Origin: Sceloporus undulatus
Taxonomy: Eukaryota; Chordata; Lepidosauria; Squamata; Phrynosomatidae
Direction: 5' to 3'
DNA: 64,000 nucleotides
Assembly: GCF_019175285.1 (NCBI RefSeq)
Contig: NC_056522.1
Span: forward strand, 320,953,050-321,017,049
A model generated the notes under the pieces. The model ran no database searches and was not told where the DNA came from. It saw nothing but the letters and a program-made list of their open reading frames with translations. Shown here one piece after another: positions 1 to 11,807 of the stretch (its first letter is position 1; the number at the start of each line of letters is the position of its first letter). Position numbers and translations under genes: made by a program.

Positions 1-345
1 AACGTCAGGAATAAACTTTTCCAGAACACGCCACATTGCCCAAACCCCCCAAAAAATATAAAATCCTGAATGGTGTTTTTTGTACTAAGGTTACTTTAAA
101 TCCTAATTCCCATATAACAGACGCGAAGGTATGTAATAGTTGTGACCAAAGAACTAGCAAATTTAAATTATACCTTTAAATGACAATCCCATTCACACCT
201 AAATGTATTATATGTACATTTTTCACATGGTTAAGTGAAAATAGATAGTGATATGTTTTTAAAGACAATATTAAAATAATTTTAAAAACATAATTTTTAT
301 TTTTTTTAAAAATTAACTTAAAATTTAACTAACCTGTGGCCTCAC

Positions 346-536
346 CTTTCTCCTCCCACTGAGCCTCACCCCATTCACACCATTTCCGCAGTGTTTTAAA
401 GGGAGCAGGCAAAGGCCACAGCCCGTTTTTCCAAAAGGCAGATGTCTGGGGAGCAGTGGTATCATCCTCCTCCCTTAGTGTCACTTGGTGCAGCCTGCAG
501 TCCCTCTTCCACCCCCAGACACCCCTGGCCAGTCTT
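346..536 (-). CDS. Possible internal coding exon of an unidentified gene
   Basis: Read on the minus strand, a T-rich stretch ending in a TCTAG acceptor is followed by 63 codons without a stop and then a strong donor (GAGAAAG|GTGAGG). The predicted peptide has many Trp and charged residues (it contains RLARGVWGWKRDCRLHQV and ends near GEAQWEEKG). I do not recognise the family. The exon would start in phase 1 and end in phase 1. A second splice-bounded segment just upstream (about 619-703) has a stop in each frame as given, so it does not extend the model. It could be a chance open frame. It lies on the same strand as VPS18 but does not resemble any VPS18 segment I know. Confidence 0.35.
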
Positions 537-1038
537 CTAGATACAAAACAAAATTACATGTTTACAGCATTTAGTAAAGATGGCAAATAGCACTTTATAC
601 CTCCTCTCTCATTTTACCTGTGTGGTCCAAAAACAGCTTGTGAACTTTGGCTCATCTTTCCGCCAAGCTCTACCTGGTTAGGCTCATGCCTTGGCAAGTC
701 AGTCTACTAAAAGGGGAAATAAACAAATGCTAAATGCAAAGAACAAGAATGGATGATGAAACTTATTGTTGACAAAACTCAGAAGACCATTTCACACGCA
801 GCATATCTAAATGGATCTTGTTTTTTGTAAAATAATTTTAAGTCTGTGATTAACTCAACAAAGAAGACATTATCATTTTAGAGACTATGAACTGCAAGTT
901 CCATGCAACCTCTTTCCAATCAAAAGAGATTTTTGGTATCCAATCATTTTTTGTGTAGAATACACAGAAAATTATACCTACAAGGCTGGCACTCTATGGC
1001 ACAATCATCTGAAGAATTGTGGAAAAGTTGCCAATTTT
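537..1038. other. No recognised gene
   Basis: AT-rich sequence with no recognisable coding or repeat signature apart from the exon-like segment noted in the preceding entry. Confidence 0.5.
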
Positions 1039-1400
1039 CATAGAATGGTAGAGTTGGAAGAGACCTCAAGGGTCATCCAGTTCCAAGCCCTGCTGTGCAA
1101 GAACATATAAAGCAACCCCAAAAGGCCATCCAGCCTCTATTAAAAACCTCCAAAGGAGACTCCACGGTCATCAGCTCTTATCGTCAGGACGTTCTTCCTA
1201 ATGTGGAGGTGGAACTCTTTTTCTTCTAGTTTGGTTCCTATGGGCCCACCCTCTGGAGCTGCAGAAAACAGCTTGCTCCAGCCTCAATATGTACCCCTTC
1301 AAATACTATACGGGCTATCATATCACCTCTTAACCTGCTCTTCTCCAGGCTAAACATCCCCAGCTCCCTAAATCGTTCCTCAAAGGCATGGTTTCCAGGT
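1039..1400 (-). mobile_element. CR1 LINE 3' fragment
   Basis: The stretch opens with the typical CR1 3' terminus read in reverse (CATAGAATGGTAGAGTTGGA). It continues through the reverse complement of the C-terminal part of the reverse-transcriptase ORF (region encoding ...[15 protein letters not shown]...) as in the longer CR1 at 57 kb. It is 5' truncated and diverged. Confidence 0.9.
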
Positions 1401-1440
1401 TGTCACTAATATTGCATTTTCAGTTTTCTGAACATTCTGG

Positions 1441-1521
1441 TTTCCTCCCCCCCCCCCCCCCACACACAACACAAAGAAACCCCCAAACTGGAAAATCCTC
1501 TCCCCCCCCCCACTTCAAAAT
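1441..1521. repeat. Poly-C / CA low-complexity stretch
   Basis: Runs of C (1448-1460, 1501-1511) and a short CA run. It marks the change from CR1 to the L1 fragment. Confidence 0.8.
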
Positions 1522-1599
1522 TTCTGGAAATTTGACACTTTTGATTAAAACATATTAAGGGCAACCTCAAAATAAATGATTTGGAAGCCTATCTGGAAT

Positions 1600-3350
1600 C
1601 AAAATGAATAAAGAAAAAACACAATGATAACAAAAATATGAAGTGAGGAGAACAAAAAATATCCGAAAAAATCAGGAATTAGTGGTAAAGAGTTAAAATC
1701 TTGGGAATTTGGATTACAAACAAAAATATTGAATTGTTTGAAAATAATTATAAAAGAAATGGACTCAAATAAAAAGGATATGCAAAGAGGAATCATTTGG
1801 AGGTATTATTACTGGGTAGAGTGGCAATCATTAAAATGATATCTCCCAAAATGATATTCTGTATCAAAAGTTGCTATAATTGTAAATGAGAAAGTTTTCA
1901 GGAAGGGAACAGGGATATAAAAGATTTTTTGTGGAAAGGAAAAAGGGCGAGAATCAAACATCAAATATTGAAAAAAGAAAACGTAAAGGCGGATGTGCAC
2001 TTCCTGATTGAAAATTTATTTTTGGGCCTGTGGGCTCATGTGGTATGGGATTGGATCAGGTAGAAGACAGGAAATTATTAGTATTGAGTCATGTAATATG
2101 AGATACGGATGGCATGCTTACTTATGGTATCAGAAACAAGGAGTTAACGTTGATTTTACCCATCATGTAATCCGAAGCCTCTGCTAAAAGTTTGGAATAG
2201 AAAAAAAAAAGGTATTACAAAGATCCCAATGTGGCGTCCACACAAGAGGCTTTTCTAAGTAGATGGGAAAACGATAAGACTGTTTAAGATATAAGGAGTT
2301 ATTAAAAATAAATGCTCTAGGTAAATAGACATAAAATCTAAGCAGAATTAGAAGGTGAGGGGAAAGACATACAGTGGTTTACATATTTGCAAATAAAATC
2401 CAAATTCAAACAGGACAATTCCAAGGAAGGCTTCGAAAGAAGAGAAACGAAATTGACAAGGTATTTGGGATAAAGAAAAGGGAAAATTGCAAAAATAATA
2501 AAATATGATATCTCGGAATAGAAAAGGAGTATGTAACTGATAATATGACTAAGTGGGCCACAAGACTTGGGCATACAATAGTATTGAGAACTGGGAAAAG
2601 CCTGGAAGCAAACAAGGTAAATTCACTGTGGCACAAGATCTCAAAGAAAATTTCTTAAAAGTGTCAAACAGAGTGGTATACACACCGGTGAAAATAGCTA
2701 AAATATACAATTGGGAACGGACAAGTGTTGGAAATGCAAGACAGAAGAGGACTCATGTTCAATGTGGTGGGGATGTGTAAAATCAAGAGCTTCTGGGGAA
2801 AAAATACACGCCATGATACAAAAAATTTTGAATTTAAGTTCCCATGTCCCCAGAAATGGTATTTATTAAACATGACAAATTTGTAGGGGTGATTCAACTC
2901 AAAGATATATGGAAAATGATACTTTATTTGTAACGGCAGCTAGATGTTACTGGAAAAAATTGGAAAAAAACGAAAAGTTCCAAATACAGAAGAAGGGTTA
3001 AAGAAAATAAATTGAGTTAAGAAGGGACAGATGGACTGATACTGAATGGAAAAAAAGAAGAGATTAGCAATGGAACAACTGGAGACTTTCTGAAAATACA
3101 TTGGAACTTAGAGGAAAGTTAGGCCCATAATAGTTATGGGTGCAGGAGGAATGTGGTTTTGAAGAGTAATAATATACATATATATATATATATAATATAC
3201 AGACATATAATGAAAAAGATATAGACTGAAATTGGTAAGCAAGGAGTTGGATACAGCTCAATGATTGTAATTACGGAAGAAACGGTCATTCATAGAAGAT
3301 GAATTATTAAATTCCTTTGTTATTCGTAATAAAAAATAAAATAAAAAAAT
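1600..3350 (+). mobile_element. L1 LINE, 3' part (ORF2 C-terminus and tail)
   Basis: Translated in shifting plus frames, the sequence shows the C-terminal ORF2 landmarks of L1: a GRVAIIKM-like block near 1815, a KRARIKH-like block near 1945, and a Cys-rich segment with MWWGC near 2760. It ends in an A-rich AATAAAAAATAAAATAAA tail near 3330-3350. Many apparent single-base indels break the frame. This is either age or uncorrected sequencing error, because the adjoining duplicated block shows the same kind of noise. Confidence 0.8.
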
Positions 3351-4059
3351 AAAGTGCAACCTCAAATGCATAACAACTTATTTCCTGGCACTTGGAGATA
3401 TGACTGTTGTTCAAAACTGAAGTACAGTTCTGAGAGGTCAAATTAAGCAGTAGCTCTTTGGTTCCTGCAATACTGACTGTTCCACAATATTGCACAACTG
3501 AGAACAAGCTTGAAAGATGAGGGGGGTAGTTGGATACTTCCCACCACACCACATTCAGACATTTCAATAAAAGGATAGGATAACGAAAGTCTGCACCAAT
3601 TACCTAAAAAGTATGTCTTTCCAGACTCATACACAGTTGGTTAGAGGAGACAACCAGGCTGTTAATCCTCTCAGGGAGGGGTGAATCAATCTCTGTTTGT
3701 TTAAAAATTGGGTGTTCCTTTTCCAGCGGAGCTTCACATACCCTTAAGGAAACAAAAGGAAAATACTAGTTTAAAAAAAAATTCAAACATAAAAGAATCC
3801 AAGTTCAAACTCTAGCTCTGAAATAGATGATAAAGACAAACAACAACTGAAGACCATCATAACTTTATGTCCTGTTATTGGCATCTCCTCTGACAGTCTG
3901 GTTTTTATTAGAAGTGTAGGAATTTACTAAAACAGGTGAGATTGTTTATCTAGCCAGATAATTTTGTACATGCTAGCCCCCTAGAGGACCTGAATGTAGG
4001 GAGCAGATTGCACTTGTCTGAAAACTAATCACAGCCAATGGAGCATTTTAAATTTGGGG

Positions 4060-4640
4060 TAAATGATCCCTCCTAGATGTACCATTAACCAATATGGCTG
4101 CTAAATTTGAACTAATTCAGGTTTCCAACATGGTATAGATGTACAGCACAAGGCAGAAGTTTAGCTTTAAGATTACAAGCACATACACTACCATCTTTAA
4201 AAGTCTTCCATCTCAGGAAGAGACATAGCTGGTCTAACATTGAAGCAGATACAAGCATCCCTGGCCGTCTAAGCTATAGAAGCTTCATTTGAAGTATGTA
4301 GCAGAAAGCACGCCCAGACTTGTGAAAAACTGTCTTTCAGGGGGAGTGTAACTCACACGCACAATGGTTGACCACAACCCAAAACCCAGGTTTAGATCCC
4401 AACAATAAGCACCTCCACTGTCTGTAATCAACTTCAGTTTGTTTTTCTTCAATCCAATCCATACCTGCTCCAGGCAGTCATCCAAAGGAGACACACTATC
4501 CTTAGCTGACGTTGTTTTGATAGATACATATATATTTGGGTGTTATCAGTATAATGATAGCACTCCGCCCCAGGCCCCAGATGATCTCTCCCAGCGATTT
4601 CATGTAGATGTTGAACAGCACTGGGGATAGAAGGACTCTT
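4060..4640 (-). mobile_element. L2-clade LINE reverse-transcriptase fragment (copy A)
   Basis: Minus-strand frames give pieces of the L2 RT (SPLDDCLEQV..., KKNKLKL, SLGVL), the same as the better-preserved copy at 20.3-20.9 kb. The reading frame is broken by small indels. Confidence 0.8.
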
Positions 4641-5154
4641 GTGATATACCAGTAATGAGATATTATTGGAGGTCTTTTACTAGACAGATCAACAGTCTTC
4701 CAAGTGGGGGAATAATGAAGGATAAATGGATGTGAAGCATTTGGCTATGCCTTTTCGGGGCAAATGGTCCTTTTCCAGGATCACAGAGAAAACTCAATTT
4801 GTAATTAAAATGGAAAACAATGCCAACATCTTGAGTAGAGAACAAATCACAGTTGGGTCTTTAGAGAATAATATAGGAGTTGTCATATTAAGGCACAGAC
4901 AACTTAAAAACAGAATTTTTAAAACCTCATTAGTCCTTCACAGGTACCAATTTTCTTTGTATAGCTTTAAAACCGGCAAGTCTTTTTTTCTTCTAAGCAG
5001 ACAACAAGCCGGGACATCTTCATTGGCAACACGCACCCAAAAAAACTGATAAAGATTCAGCAAATATGCTCAGTACTTCACTATTGAAAACTGTGCTACC
5101 TGCTTGGCTCTGGCTTTCCCTTACCATCTTCTGGGATGAGAAGAATTACATTGA

Positions 5155-5290
5155 AGTCAGTGGTTTTCCAAACTTTGACCTCCAGATGTTTTGGACTTCA
5201 ACTCCCAGAAGCCCAAGTCAGTTTGGAATTCTGGTAATGAAAGCCCAAAATATCTGGAGGACTAAAGTTTTGGGGACCACTGCTATACGC
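5155..5290. mobile_element. Palindromic hAT-type MITE (copy A)
   Basis: Short fold-back sequence with arms reading CAGATGTTTTGGACTTCAAC and its approximate complement (AATATCTGGAGGACTAAAGTTTTGGGGACCACTG). It belongs to the same family as 21421-21546 and 45396-45715. Confidence 0.75.
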
Positions 5291-6084
5291 TTGGGTTCAG
5301 ATATCTAAAGGACGATAGCTCTTTTTATGGGACAGATATGGTAGCAGAAATGGGTCTAGATATTCTTCTGTCCCCCCAGATTCTCTAGGCTTGAGGGGAA
5401 CAAGAGAAAGCTTCTTGGGAGTTCCTCCCAGTCTTTGTTTGAATTCTCTTCCTAGTATAGGCCCAGATAGCTCCCTCCCATCCTCTCCATTTGACGGCTG
5501 ACAACATTATTGTGTCACCAAAGCATGTAGAAAACTGAATGGGATGAGCTTTTAATGAGGTGCTGTGGTATGGTTTTTGGTTTGCACCATCTTTTAATTA
5601 ATTAATTATATTTTTCCCATGTTTAATGTTTTACTTTTAATGAATTGTTTAACTGCTTTTTAATTTATACTTTTATCAAGTTTTGTGCAGTGTTTTAATC
5701 TGAGCGTTTTTTCCCCTATGTTGTTAGCTGCCTTGAGTGTAATCCTTCTTCTCATGTTGTGTCCAAAGTATCCAGCTAAGTTTTTGAAACACGTTGAATT
5801 GAAAAACATTGAACTGCCCTTTCTTTTTTGGGTGAAACACATTGAACTGCCTTCTTTTTTAAGTTCCTTGGGGAGAAGGCAGGATATAAATTTATAAAAC
5901 AACAGCACAGCTATTAACAACTACACTGGGACTAAAGGGTTTAGCCCTGAGACTCCAGAGCATTACTCTTTAACAGAAACTTTGGCACAAGAATTAGAAA
6001 TACATTGAAAGAACAGAAATAGGTTCCTACACCATAAAAAAAGAAGGCAGTTCAATGTGTTTCATTCAACGTGTTTCAAACTAA

Positions 6085-6325
6085 AGCTGGCATACTGTTG
6101 GACACATCATGATAAGGAATGGATCACTGGGAAAAAAAATAGTAAGCTAGGAAAGGTGTGCGAAGTAGAAAGAGAGGCGGATTGCTAGATGGAGGAACCT
6201 AATAAAGAGATCACAAGGATGAGTTTGCAGGAACTGGGAGAACAGGGAGCCTTGGAGGTGCCTCATCAGCAGGGTCGCCTGGGTCAAGACGGGAGGGGAA
6301 GGCAGTTTAACAACAACAACAACAC
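6085..6325 (+). mobile_element. RTE/BovB-like LINE 3' end (copy A)
   Basis: It contains the C-terminal RTE motif region encoding GHIM(R)RNGSL-like residues, and then a tail of AAC triplets at 6312-6330. The same piece in copy B lies at 22362-22610. Confidence 0.75.
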
Positions 6326-6763
6326 AAAAGATGTGCCCACAGGAGAGGTGGGGAACTATGGCCTTCCAGAAACTCTTTGGACTTGGACTTGGGTTATTGC
6401 AGATCTTCTGAATTAATCTTTCAGGCAAGGCGGCTGCTAATGCAGCTGCATAAGGATCTGCCTCAGAGACTGAGCTTCGCATGCTAAAGAGAACGGTTAT
6501 ATAGAATGAAAAGTTGCAGAGAGAAACACCCCCTTAATAATATGACTAAGCTCTCATCCTCTCACTGATAGTGACGGACATTATGTTTCACCAATGAGCC
6601 AAGCAGGGGGTGGGCAACTGAGGCCCTTTAGTCTTTTTCCACGGCTGCTCCCATTGGCCCAGGACAGGCAAGACAGACAATGCTATCCCTGGCGAGGATT
6701 CCTCCTATGTTCCGCTATGGGCAAGTGGAGGGAGGCTGGAGCAGGGGACCCCCTTCGTCTCAC

Positions 6764-6855
6764 GCCGTGTGGGGGATGCCCAGGCGGGCGCGGTCTGCGG
6801 CGACGAGGGGCGAGTGGGGAGAGCGAGGCCACGTAATGGTCGCAGAGGAGGCCAT
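6764..6855 (-). pseudogene. VPS18: Damaged second copy of VPS18 exon 1 (likely assembly duplicate)
   Basis: This is the copy-A counterpart of the intact exon at 23068-23158. The start codon and the first three codons (MAS) and the downstream splice-donor region are recognisable. In between, several one-base insertions, deletions and substitutions destroy the frame seen in copy B. The flanking GC-rich sequence, degraded ETS-like sites and upstream MITE are also shared. Because the damage is of the single-base indel type across the whole 4-kb block, I read it as a poorly corrected copy of the real locus rather than a processed pseudogene. It has no poly-A and has not lost intron sequence. Confidence 0.75.
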
Positions 6856-7034
6856 GCTGGGGCCCGCGACCCGCCGCAAGAACAACTCCAGCTGCCCTCG
6901 TTCCGCTCTGGCAGAGGCCTCTCAGCTGACAAGGCAGCACAGGGAGAGCCTTCCTGGGTCGGTTCTATATGTTGACCAGGAGAGGGTTCCTATCGAGGGC
7001 CCGCAGGAGTAACCTCACGGCGTTAAGGTCAGGC

Positions 7035-7318
7035 TGAAGGCTGTAGAATTCTGGGAGTTGGGGTTTGGTTGTGGGGCTCTGGGCCCACACAAACTCAACT
7101 CCGAATTCCATAGCCTTCAGCAAGAATTAAATCAGTGCCAACTGGGTTGTTGCTCCAGTGTGGATGCAGCCTCTCTGACAGAAAGGCTTATGTCTCACCA
7201 ACTACAGTTTCCCGAGAGTTCCACATACACAGGCATAGCTAGATATGGGGGCCACAGGTCCACACTCTGTATTATATAGGGCTGCTATTCCACGGTGTTA
7301 GCACACTGCACTGTGTTG
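7035..7318. mobile_element. Palindromic hAT-type MITE (copy A)
   Basis: Fold-back element with arms of the AGAATTCTGGGAGTTG / CAACTCCGAATTCCATAG type, followed by AGTGTGGATGCAGCCTCTC. It matches 23338-23560. Confidence 0.7.
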
Positions 7319-7320
7319 CC

Positions 7321-7345
7321 NNNNNNNNNNNNNNNNNNNNNNNNN
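7321..7345. other. Assembly gap (25 N)
   Basis: Run of 25 N. It ends duplicated copy A. Confidence 1.
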
Positions 7346-9276
7346 TAGCAATCAAAGTGGTATCAAACTGTAATGTAGATAACTCTCAGAAGATTATAAA
7401 ACAGCCCATTTTAGAGGCTTTAGTTGTATGCAAATTAGTGATCTCGCAAGTGGAATTGATATATAAAATCTCAAGAATTCAGTAGTGAAGAACTATTCCA
7501 AAGCCATGGAGTTACAAGATCTGTTAAGCCCAAAAGGTAGCCTTGAATAAATAATTTCACTGCCTAGCCTACCCTCTCCCATGTGGTTATGAAAAGAAAT
7601 GGCTGCTTTGAGATTTGGAGAGAATTCTGATCTAATAAAAATGCTATGGCTTTTCTCTTCCTTCTGAATTTTGTGATAATATTAATTTCTATTAATATAC
7701 AGCTGAATTAATTATTATTAATATACGTCTGGATGTTTTGTTACAGCTTCTCCTGTTGCTTCAGCCAGTGGCTCTTCAGATTACAGAAAGTCATTAGGTA
7801 TTGTGATATTTGAGCAATGGTGCAACATATCTTATCAGCTCATATAGGATCTTGTCCATCTTCAGTTACCATCTAGAAAAGCATTGTATGAAATCTGGTA
7901 ACCTGGACTTCTGAGCCTCTGAAAGGCCCCATGCAGAGATTTGGAGGCAGGCAGGGGGACAAAACAACAACCTCAGGATGCCTCAGCCAGCATGGCTACA
8001 GTCTTCAAACTGTTGTTCAAAATGCAGCCATGAGCAAAGCTGGGAAACTGGAGTACTGCTCCCTACATCTTTCCATTAGCATGGCTGGAGCCAAGTTAGC
8101 TGAGGATACTTGGAACTGCCTCCCCCCCCCCCCCCAGCCACCTGGTGATCTTAAAAACTGTGCCTAATGAAGAGGTTAATGTTGGTTCCAAAAACATTTG
8201 TGGCCGAAGATGCTAAGAGTGCCTAGCAGAGCTCCCTATCTCAGGAGGCGTAAGAGAAAAAGTGTAATGTAACACTCTCCTCATTCCAGTGTTGAGGCTC
8301 AAAGTGCATATAGAATGACCAGCTGCAGCACAAGGCCTGTTCTTGACCTCGCTCCCAGCCATGCTTGTGCCTGCCAGATGTTCTTCCCTCGCTTCTTCTC
8401 TGTTGCTCTGTCAGAAGCATGCTAACCAGCCAACCATTTCCACTTCTCCAACCCCCCTTCCCAAACCCAATGTCAATTCTTCCCCTCTTCACTCCCTGCA
8501 CTGGTAAAGAGATGCCATCCTTATCAAATTCCACTCCAACATCAATGTTTAATATGGGAAGAGCAGGTGAGGGTGGGGAGAGAGCAACCCAGTCCCCTCT
8601 GAAACAACTTGGGAAGCCGAGAAGAAAAGAAGGAAACAATTGTGAAAGGGGTGCGACTGGTAGGGGAGGCCTGCTGCTGGTTTCCTTGTGGCTGTATTGT
8701 TCTTCCATAATATAGAGGTGAATTAAGGGCTTTATGTGCTGACGTAATGCAAGTGGTGTCTCCCGGCCTGCAGGTGCCCTTTATTGAATCTAGTGCAAAT
8801 TTGAGCTGAGCAGGAAGGCAGTTTGTTCCCCTCCCAACCTTGCTCCCAGATAGCCTGCCTTCTCATCTGGATATCTTATACAAGTTGCTGGTGGGTGGCT
8901 TTGTTGTCTTGCTGCCTAGGATCTGTTTGGAATCAGTGGGTGGCAGACTCATAAGGCAGGTATATACACACACACCATTTTAATCTGACTAGACTTTAGG
9001 AGAATCACCATTCACCTCTCATCTTGTATTGCCAGTCACAAAGAACACAAGAATAGCTGTGCTGGATCTGACCAAGGGATTATCAAGACTAACATTATGT
9101 TCACACAGGGCCAACTAGTTACTTACAGGAAGCCTACAAGAACGACATAAGTGCAACAGTTTTCTCTATTGTAGATTATTCTCCTCCTATTCCACTGAAC
9201 AGGTCAGTGGAAAGGGCAAAGACTTAATAATCTTTGACAAGCTCATTACATATTTTGAACTGGCACTAGATTTACA
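7346..9276. other. No recognised gene
   Basis: Nothing identified. It contains a poly-C run (8122-8135). An open frame of 155 codons on the minus strand (8241-8708) has low-complexity, repeat-like composition and no family match. Confidence 0.5.
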
Positions 9277-9475
9277 TTTCTTGTTGTCATGTCTACTCTG
9301 ACCTATTGTGACCTTATTACAGGGTGGTTGGTTTTTTTGGCAGAATTTATTCAGAGCAGGTTTGCCGTTGCCTTCTTCCAAAGCTGAAAGAGTTTGGCTT
9401 GCCTAAGGTCATCCAGTGATTTTCCATGGCTGAACATTAACTGGAAAACTGGTCTGGTCTCATCTATATATTCAT
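9277..9475 (-). mobile_element. tRNA-derived SINE
   Basis: Reverse orientation of the common SINE of this window: TCTGACCTATTGTGACC, then GGCAGAATTTATTCAGAGCA, then CTAAGGTCATCCAGTG. Diverged. Confidence 0.8.
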
Positions 9476-9499
9476 ATTTAATATTTTGTCAAGGATTTC

Positions 9500-9668
9500 C
9501 AGCTTGGCCATGAAACTCACTGGGTGACCTTGGGCAAGTCACACGCTCTCAGTCTCAGGGGAAGGCAATAGCAAATCTGAACAAATCTTGCCAAGAAAAC
9601 CCCATGACAGGGTTGCCTTAGGGTCACTGTAAGCTGGAGACGATTTGAAGGCACTCAACAATAACAAA
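9500..9668 (+). mobile_element. tRNA-derived SINE, 3' part
   Basis: Starts at GGCCATGAAACTCACTGGGT, passes CTTGGGCAAGTCACACGCTC and AATCTTGCCAAGAAAACCCC, and ends at CGATTTGAAGGCACTCAACA. The 5' A/B-box part is missing. Confidence 0.9.
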
Positions 9669-10315
9669 ATGTTCATAGCCCACTTTAGGTCACATAGTTA
9701 TTTTTACAAATACCCTCTTTTATCAAAAGGTTTCCTATTGTGGTCCTCATGTAATAGAGTTCATTGCTTTAAGCAATCTTTAATGAACTTGGTCTCAGTT
9801 ACTGTTGTAACTATTTTGTAATGAAGGTAATTCCTTCCCTTCCTTTATTCACATATTGTGCAGGGGGTCAGAAACTGAGAAAGTTGATATAAGAGAATGT
9901 TTGTGGCTATGGTGAAATCTGGACTGAATCTTCTTGGTTCCCAAATAACAACCCTGCTCATATGACAGTACTTAAAATTATCTTATAGGTAGGAAAGTGA
10001 GATGAGTTCATTGCATTTTTCTTAACTTTCAACTAAAATAAAATATTGTTCAAGGCCTTGAAAAATGCAACCAAAAATGAATGAAAACCAAATCATGGTG
10101 GTCAGCCCTGCTCAGACCAGGGTGACAAACCTTTGGATCCTCAGATGTTATGGCCCACAACTTCAATCAGTCCAATCTAGTATGACCATTGGGAAGGATT
10201 TGCAGAACTGTAGTTCCTTACCCTTGTGGCAGACTGTATATTTCCTTAGACCAGGCCTGCACAACATACGGTCTGGGGGATTTCAAGTGGCCTTTGAGGA
10301 TGTGGAACAACTTCA

Positions 10316-10745
10316 AGGCTCCTCCACCCTTTGGCCGCCTCCTGAGGAGAGGGCCATGTGGAGGAGGCAGAGGAAGGGTGAGCACTTGGCCCACTTGGCT
10401 CCTCCACTGTCTGGCTTTCTCCTGAGGAGAGTGCTAGTTGGAGAAGGAGTAGGAGGATAGGCAAATGCTCACCCCTCAAGGCTCCTCCATTGCCTAGCTT
10501 TCTGAGGAGATAGACGGGTGGAGGATGATCATGGGCAAATGCTCACCCTGCCAGGCTCCTGCACCTGGCTTTCTCCTGAGAAGGTGGAGTGGCAGAGGAG
10601 GAAGAGGGGCAAACACTCACCCCTCAAGGCTTCTCTGTCATTTGGCTTTTTCCCACGGGGAAGTCAGGCAGAGAAGAAGAACAAGCAAGGTTCCTCTGCT
10701 GCTTGGTTTTCTCCTAAGGAGAGGGCAAGGCAGAGACAGAGGATG
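10316..10745. repeat. Minisatellite, about five units of roughly 80-95 bp
   Basis: Imperfect tandem repetition of a unit reading GGCTCCTCCACTGTCTGGCT, TTCTCCTGAGGAGAG, a GA-rich stretch and GGGCAAATGCTCACCC. Recurrences start near 10316, 10399, 10480, 10555 and 10628, with a partial unit to about 10745. The open frames across it are by-products of the repeat. Confidence 0.8.
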
Positions 10746-10782
10746 GAATTAATATTTATTAATTCTAATCTAATTCTAATTA

Positions 10783-10985
10783 CACTTGTCCCTCCATATT
10801 CGATAGGGTTAGTGGCACAAGACTCCCATGAATATGGAAAAACCGCAAATAACAAAAACACCACGTTTTTCCTGAGATGACACCTCTCTAGGAATCTCTA
10901 GGTCCTCCAGTGCAACTCTGTGGTCAACGTCCGACAGACACTGACCATAAAACTGCATAAGTCAGATGTATCAAGGGTATGAGGG
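10783..10985 (+). mobile_element. DNA-transposon MITE (ACACTTGTCCCTC family), 5' half
   Basis: Begins ACACTTGTCCCTCCATATTC and continues through AAAAACCGCAAATAACAAAA and CTAGGAATCTCTAGGTCCTC. It matches the first part of the fuller copies at 26388 and 41550. Confidence 0.75.
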
Positions 10986-11519
10986 GATGGTTGACACAGC
11001 GTAAAGAGGAATCAGATTTCAACTCTGTACGGTAGGTATACAGGACAATAACAGCCAATGTTTTTCCAACTAAGGCATTCTCAGCATAACACAATGGTCC
11101 TTCCCCATATTTCCTCTAAACAGATTTACTAGATTATCTCTTCTATCCTAACATCTCTAGTGTGGTTTTATGCTGTCCTTCTCAAATGAGAAGATCTTTT
11201 GGAGGGAAGATTTAAACAAAGCCACTAAGGAAATGCTTATTATTTGAGTTCAAACACATTTTTGCAGAAATATTTCCAGTTTTTTTTTTTTTTGACTTCT
11301 GCTTTTTTTTTTAAATGCCATAGCTGTAATGCTGAGGGATCTCTGTGGGGAATTAAGTTTTATTTGTGGTCCCAGAGTCCTCTTTGACAGAGAAAATCTA
11401 AATGTCACACAAAACTACAGTTCCCATAATTCAACTAGCAGTGAGGCCATGGCAGTTTTTAAATTGGTCTTCTAACTGGTGTTATTTCTGGTAAATGTTT
11501 TTGTGACTCTTTCAGTTAA

Positions 11520-11551
<32 letters not shown>

Positions 11552-11775
11552 TTTAAGTAAGTATTTTTTGTTTGATTTCTCTAGATTTTTGGAATCCCCT
11601 CATACATGTACCACATAACATGCTTTGTAAAACATTCCCCCTCCCATGCCTGACAAAAGTAATAAGTTATTGGGATAACTGCATTTTTAAATTATATCTT
11701 ATACTGTATATGTATAATGCCTTTTAACATTCTCAGTGTTGTTTCCTTCTTCCAGTAATTCATGCATATAATCAA

Positions 11776-11807
<32 letters not shown>

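Larger units (their letters stand above)
3286..7320 (+). repeat. Duplicated block, copy A (direct copy of 19491-23640)
   Basis: About 4 kb is collinear and in the same orientation as 19491-23640. It has the same order of L2 fragment, hAT-type MITE, RTE tail, VPS18 exon 1 and second MITE. The differences are largely single-base gains and losses, often in homopolymers. Copy A ends at a 25-N run and copy B begins straight after a 60-N run. That pattern fits a false duplication from long-read gap filling better than an old segmental duplication, but a real one cannot be excluded from sequence alone. Confidence 0.9.

Noticed and set aside
6594-7012. Open frames of 68-110 codons in the GC-rich part of copy A
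   Set aside because: They are shifted frames of the VPS18 5' region in the error-rich copy; copy B gives the true reading.
8241-8715. Overlapping open frames of 155 and 116 codons on opposite strands
   Set aside because: No recognisable domain, no splice context, and both strands are open together.
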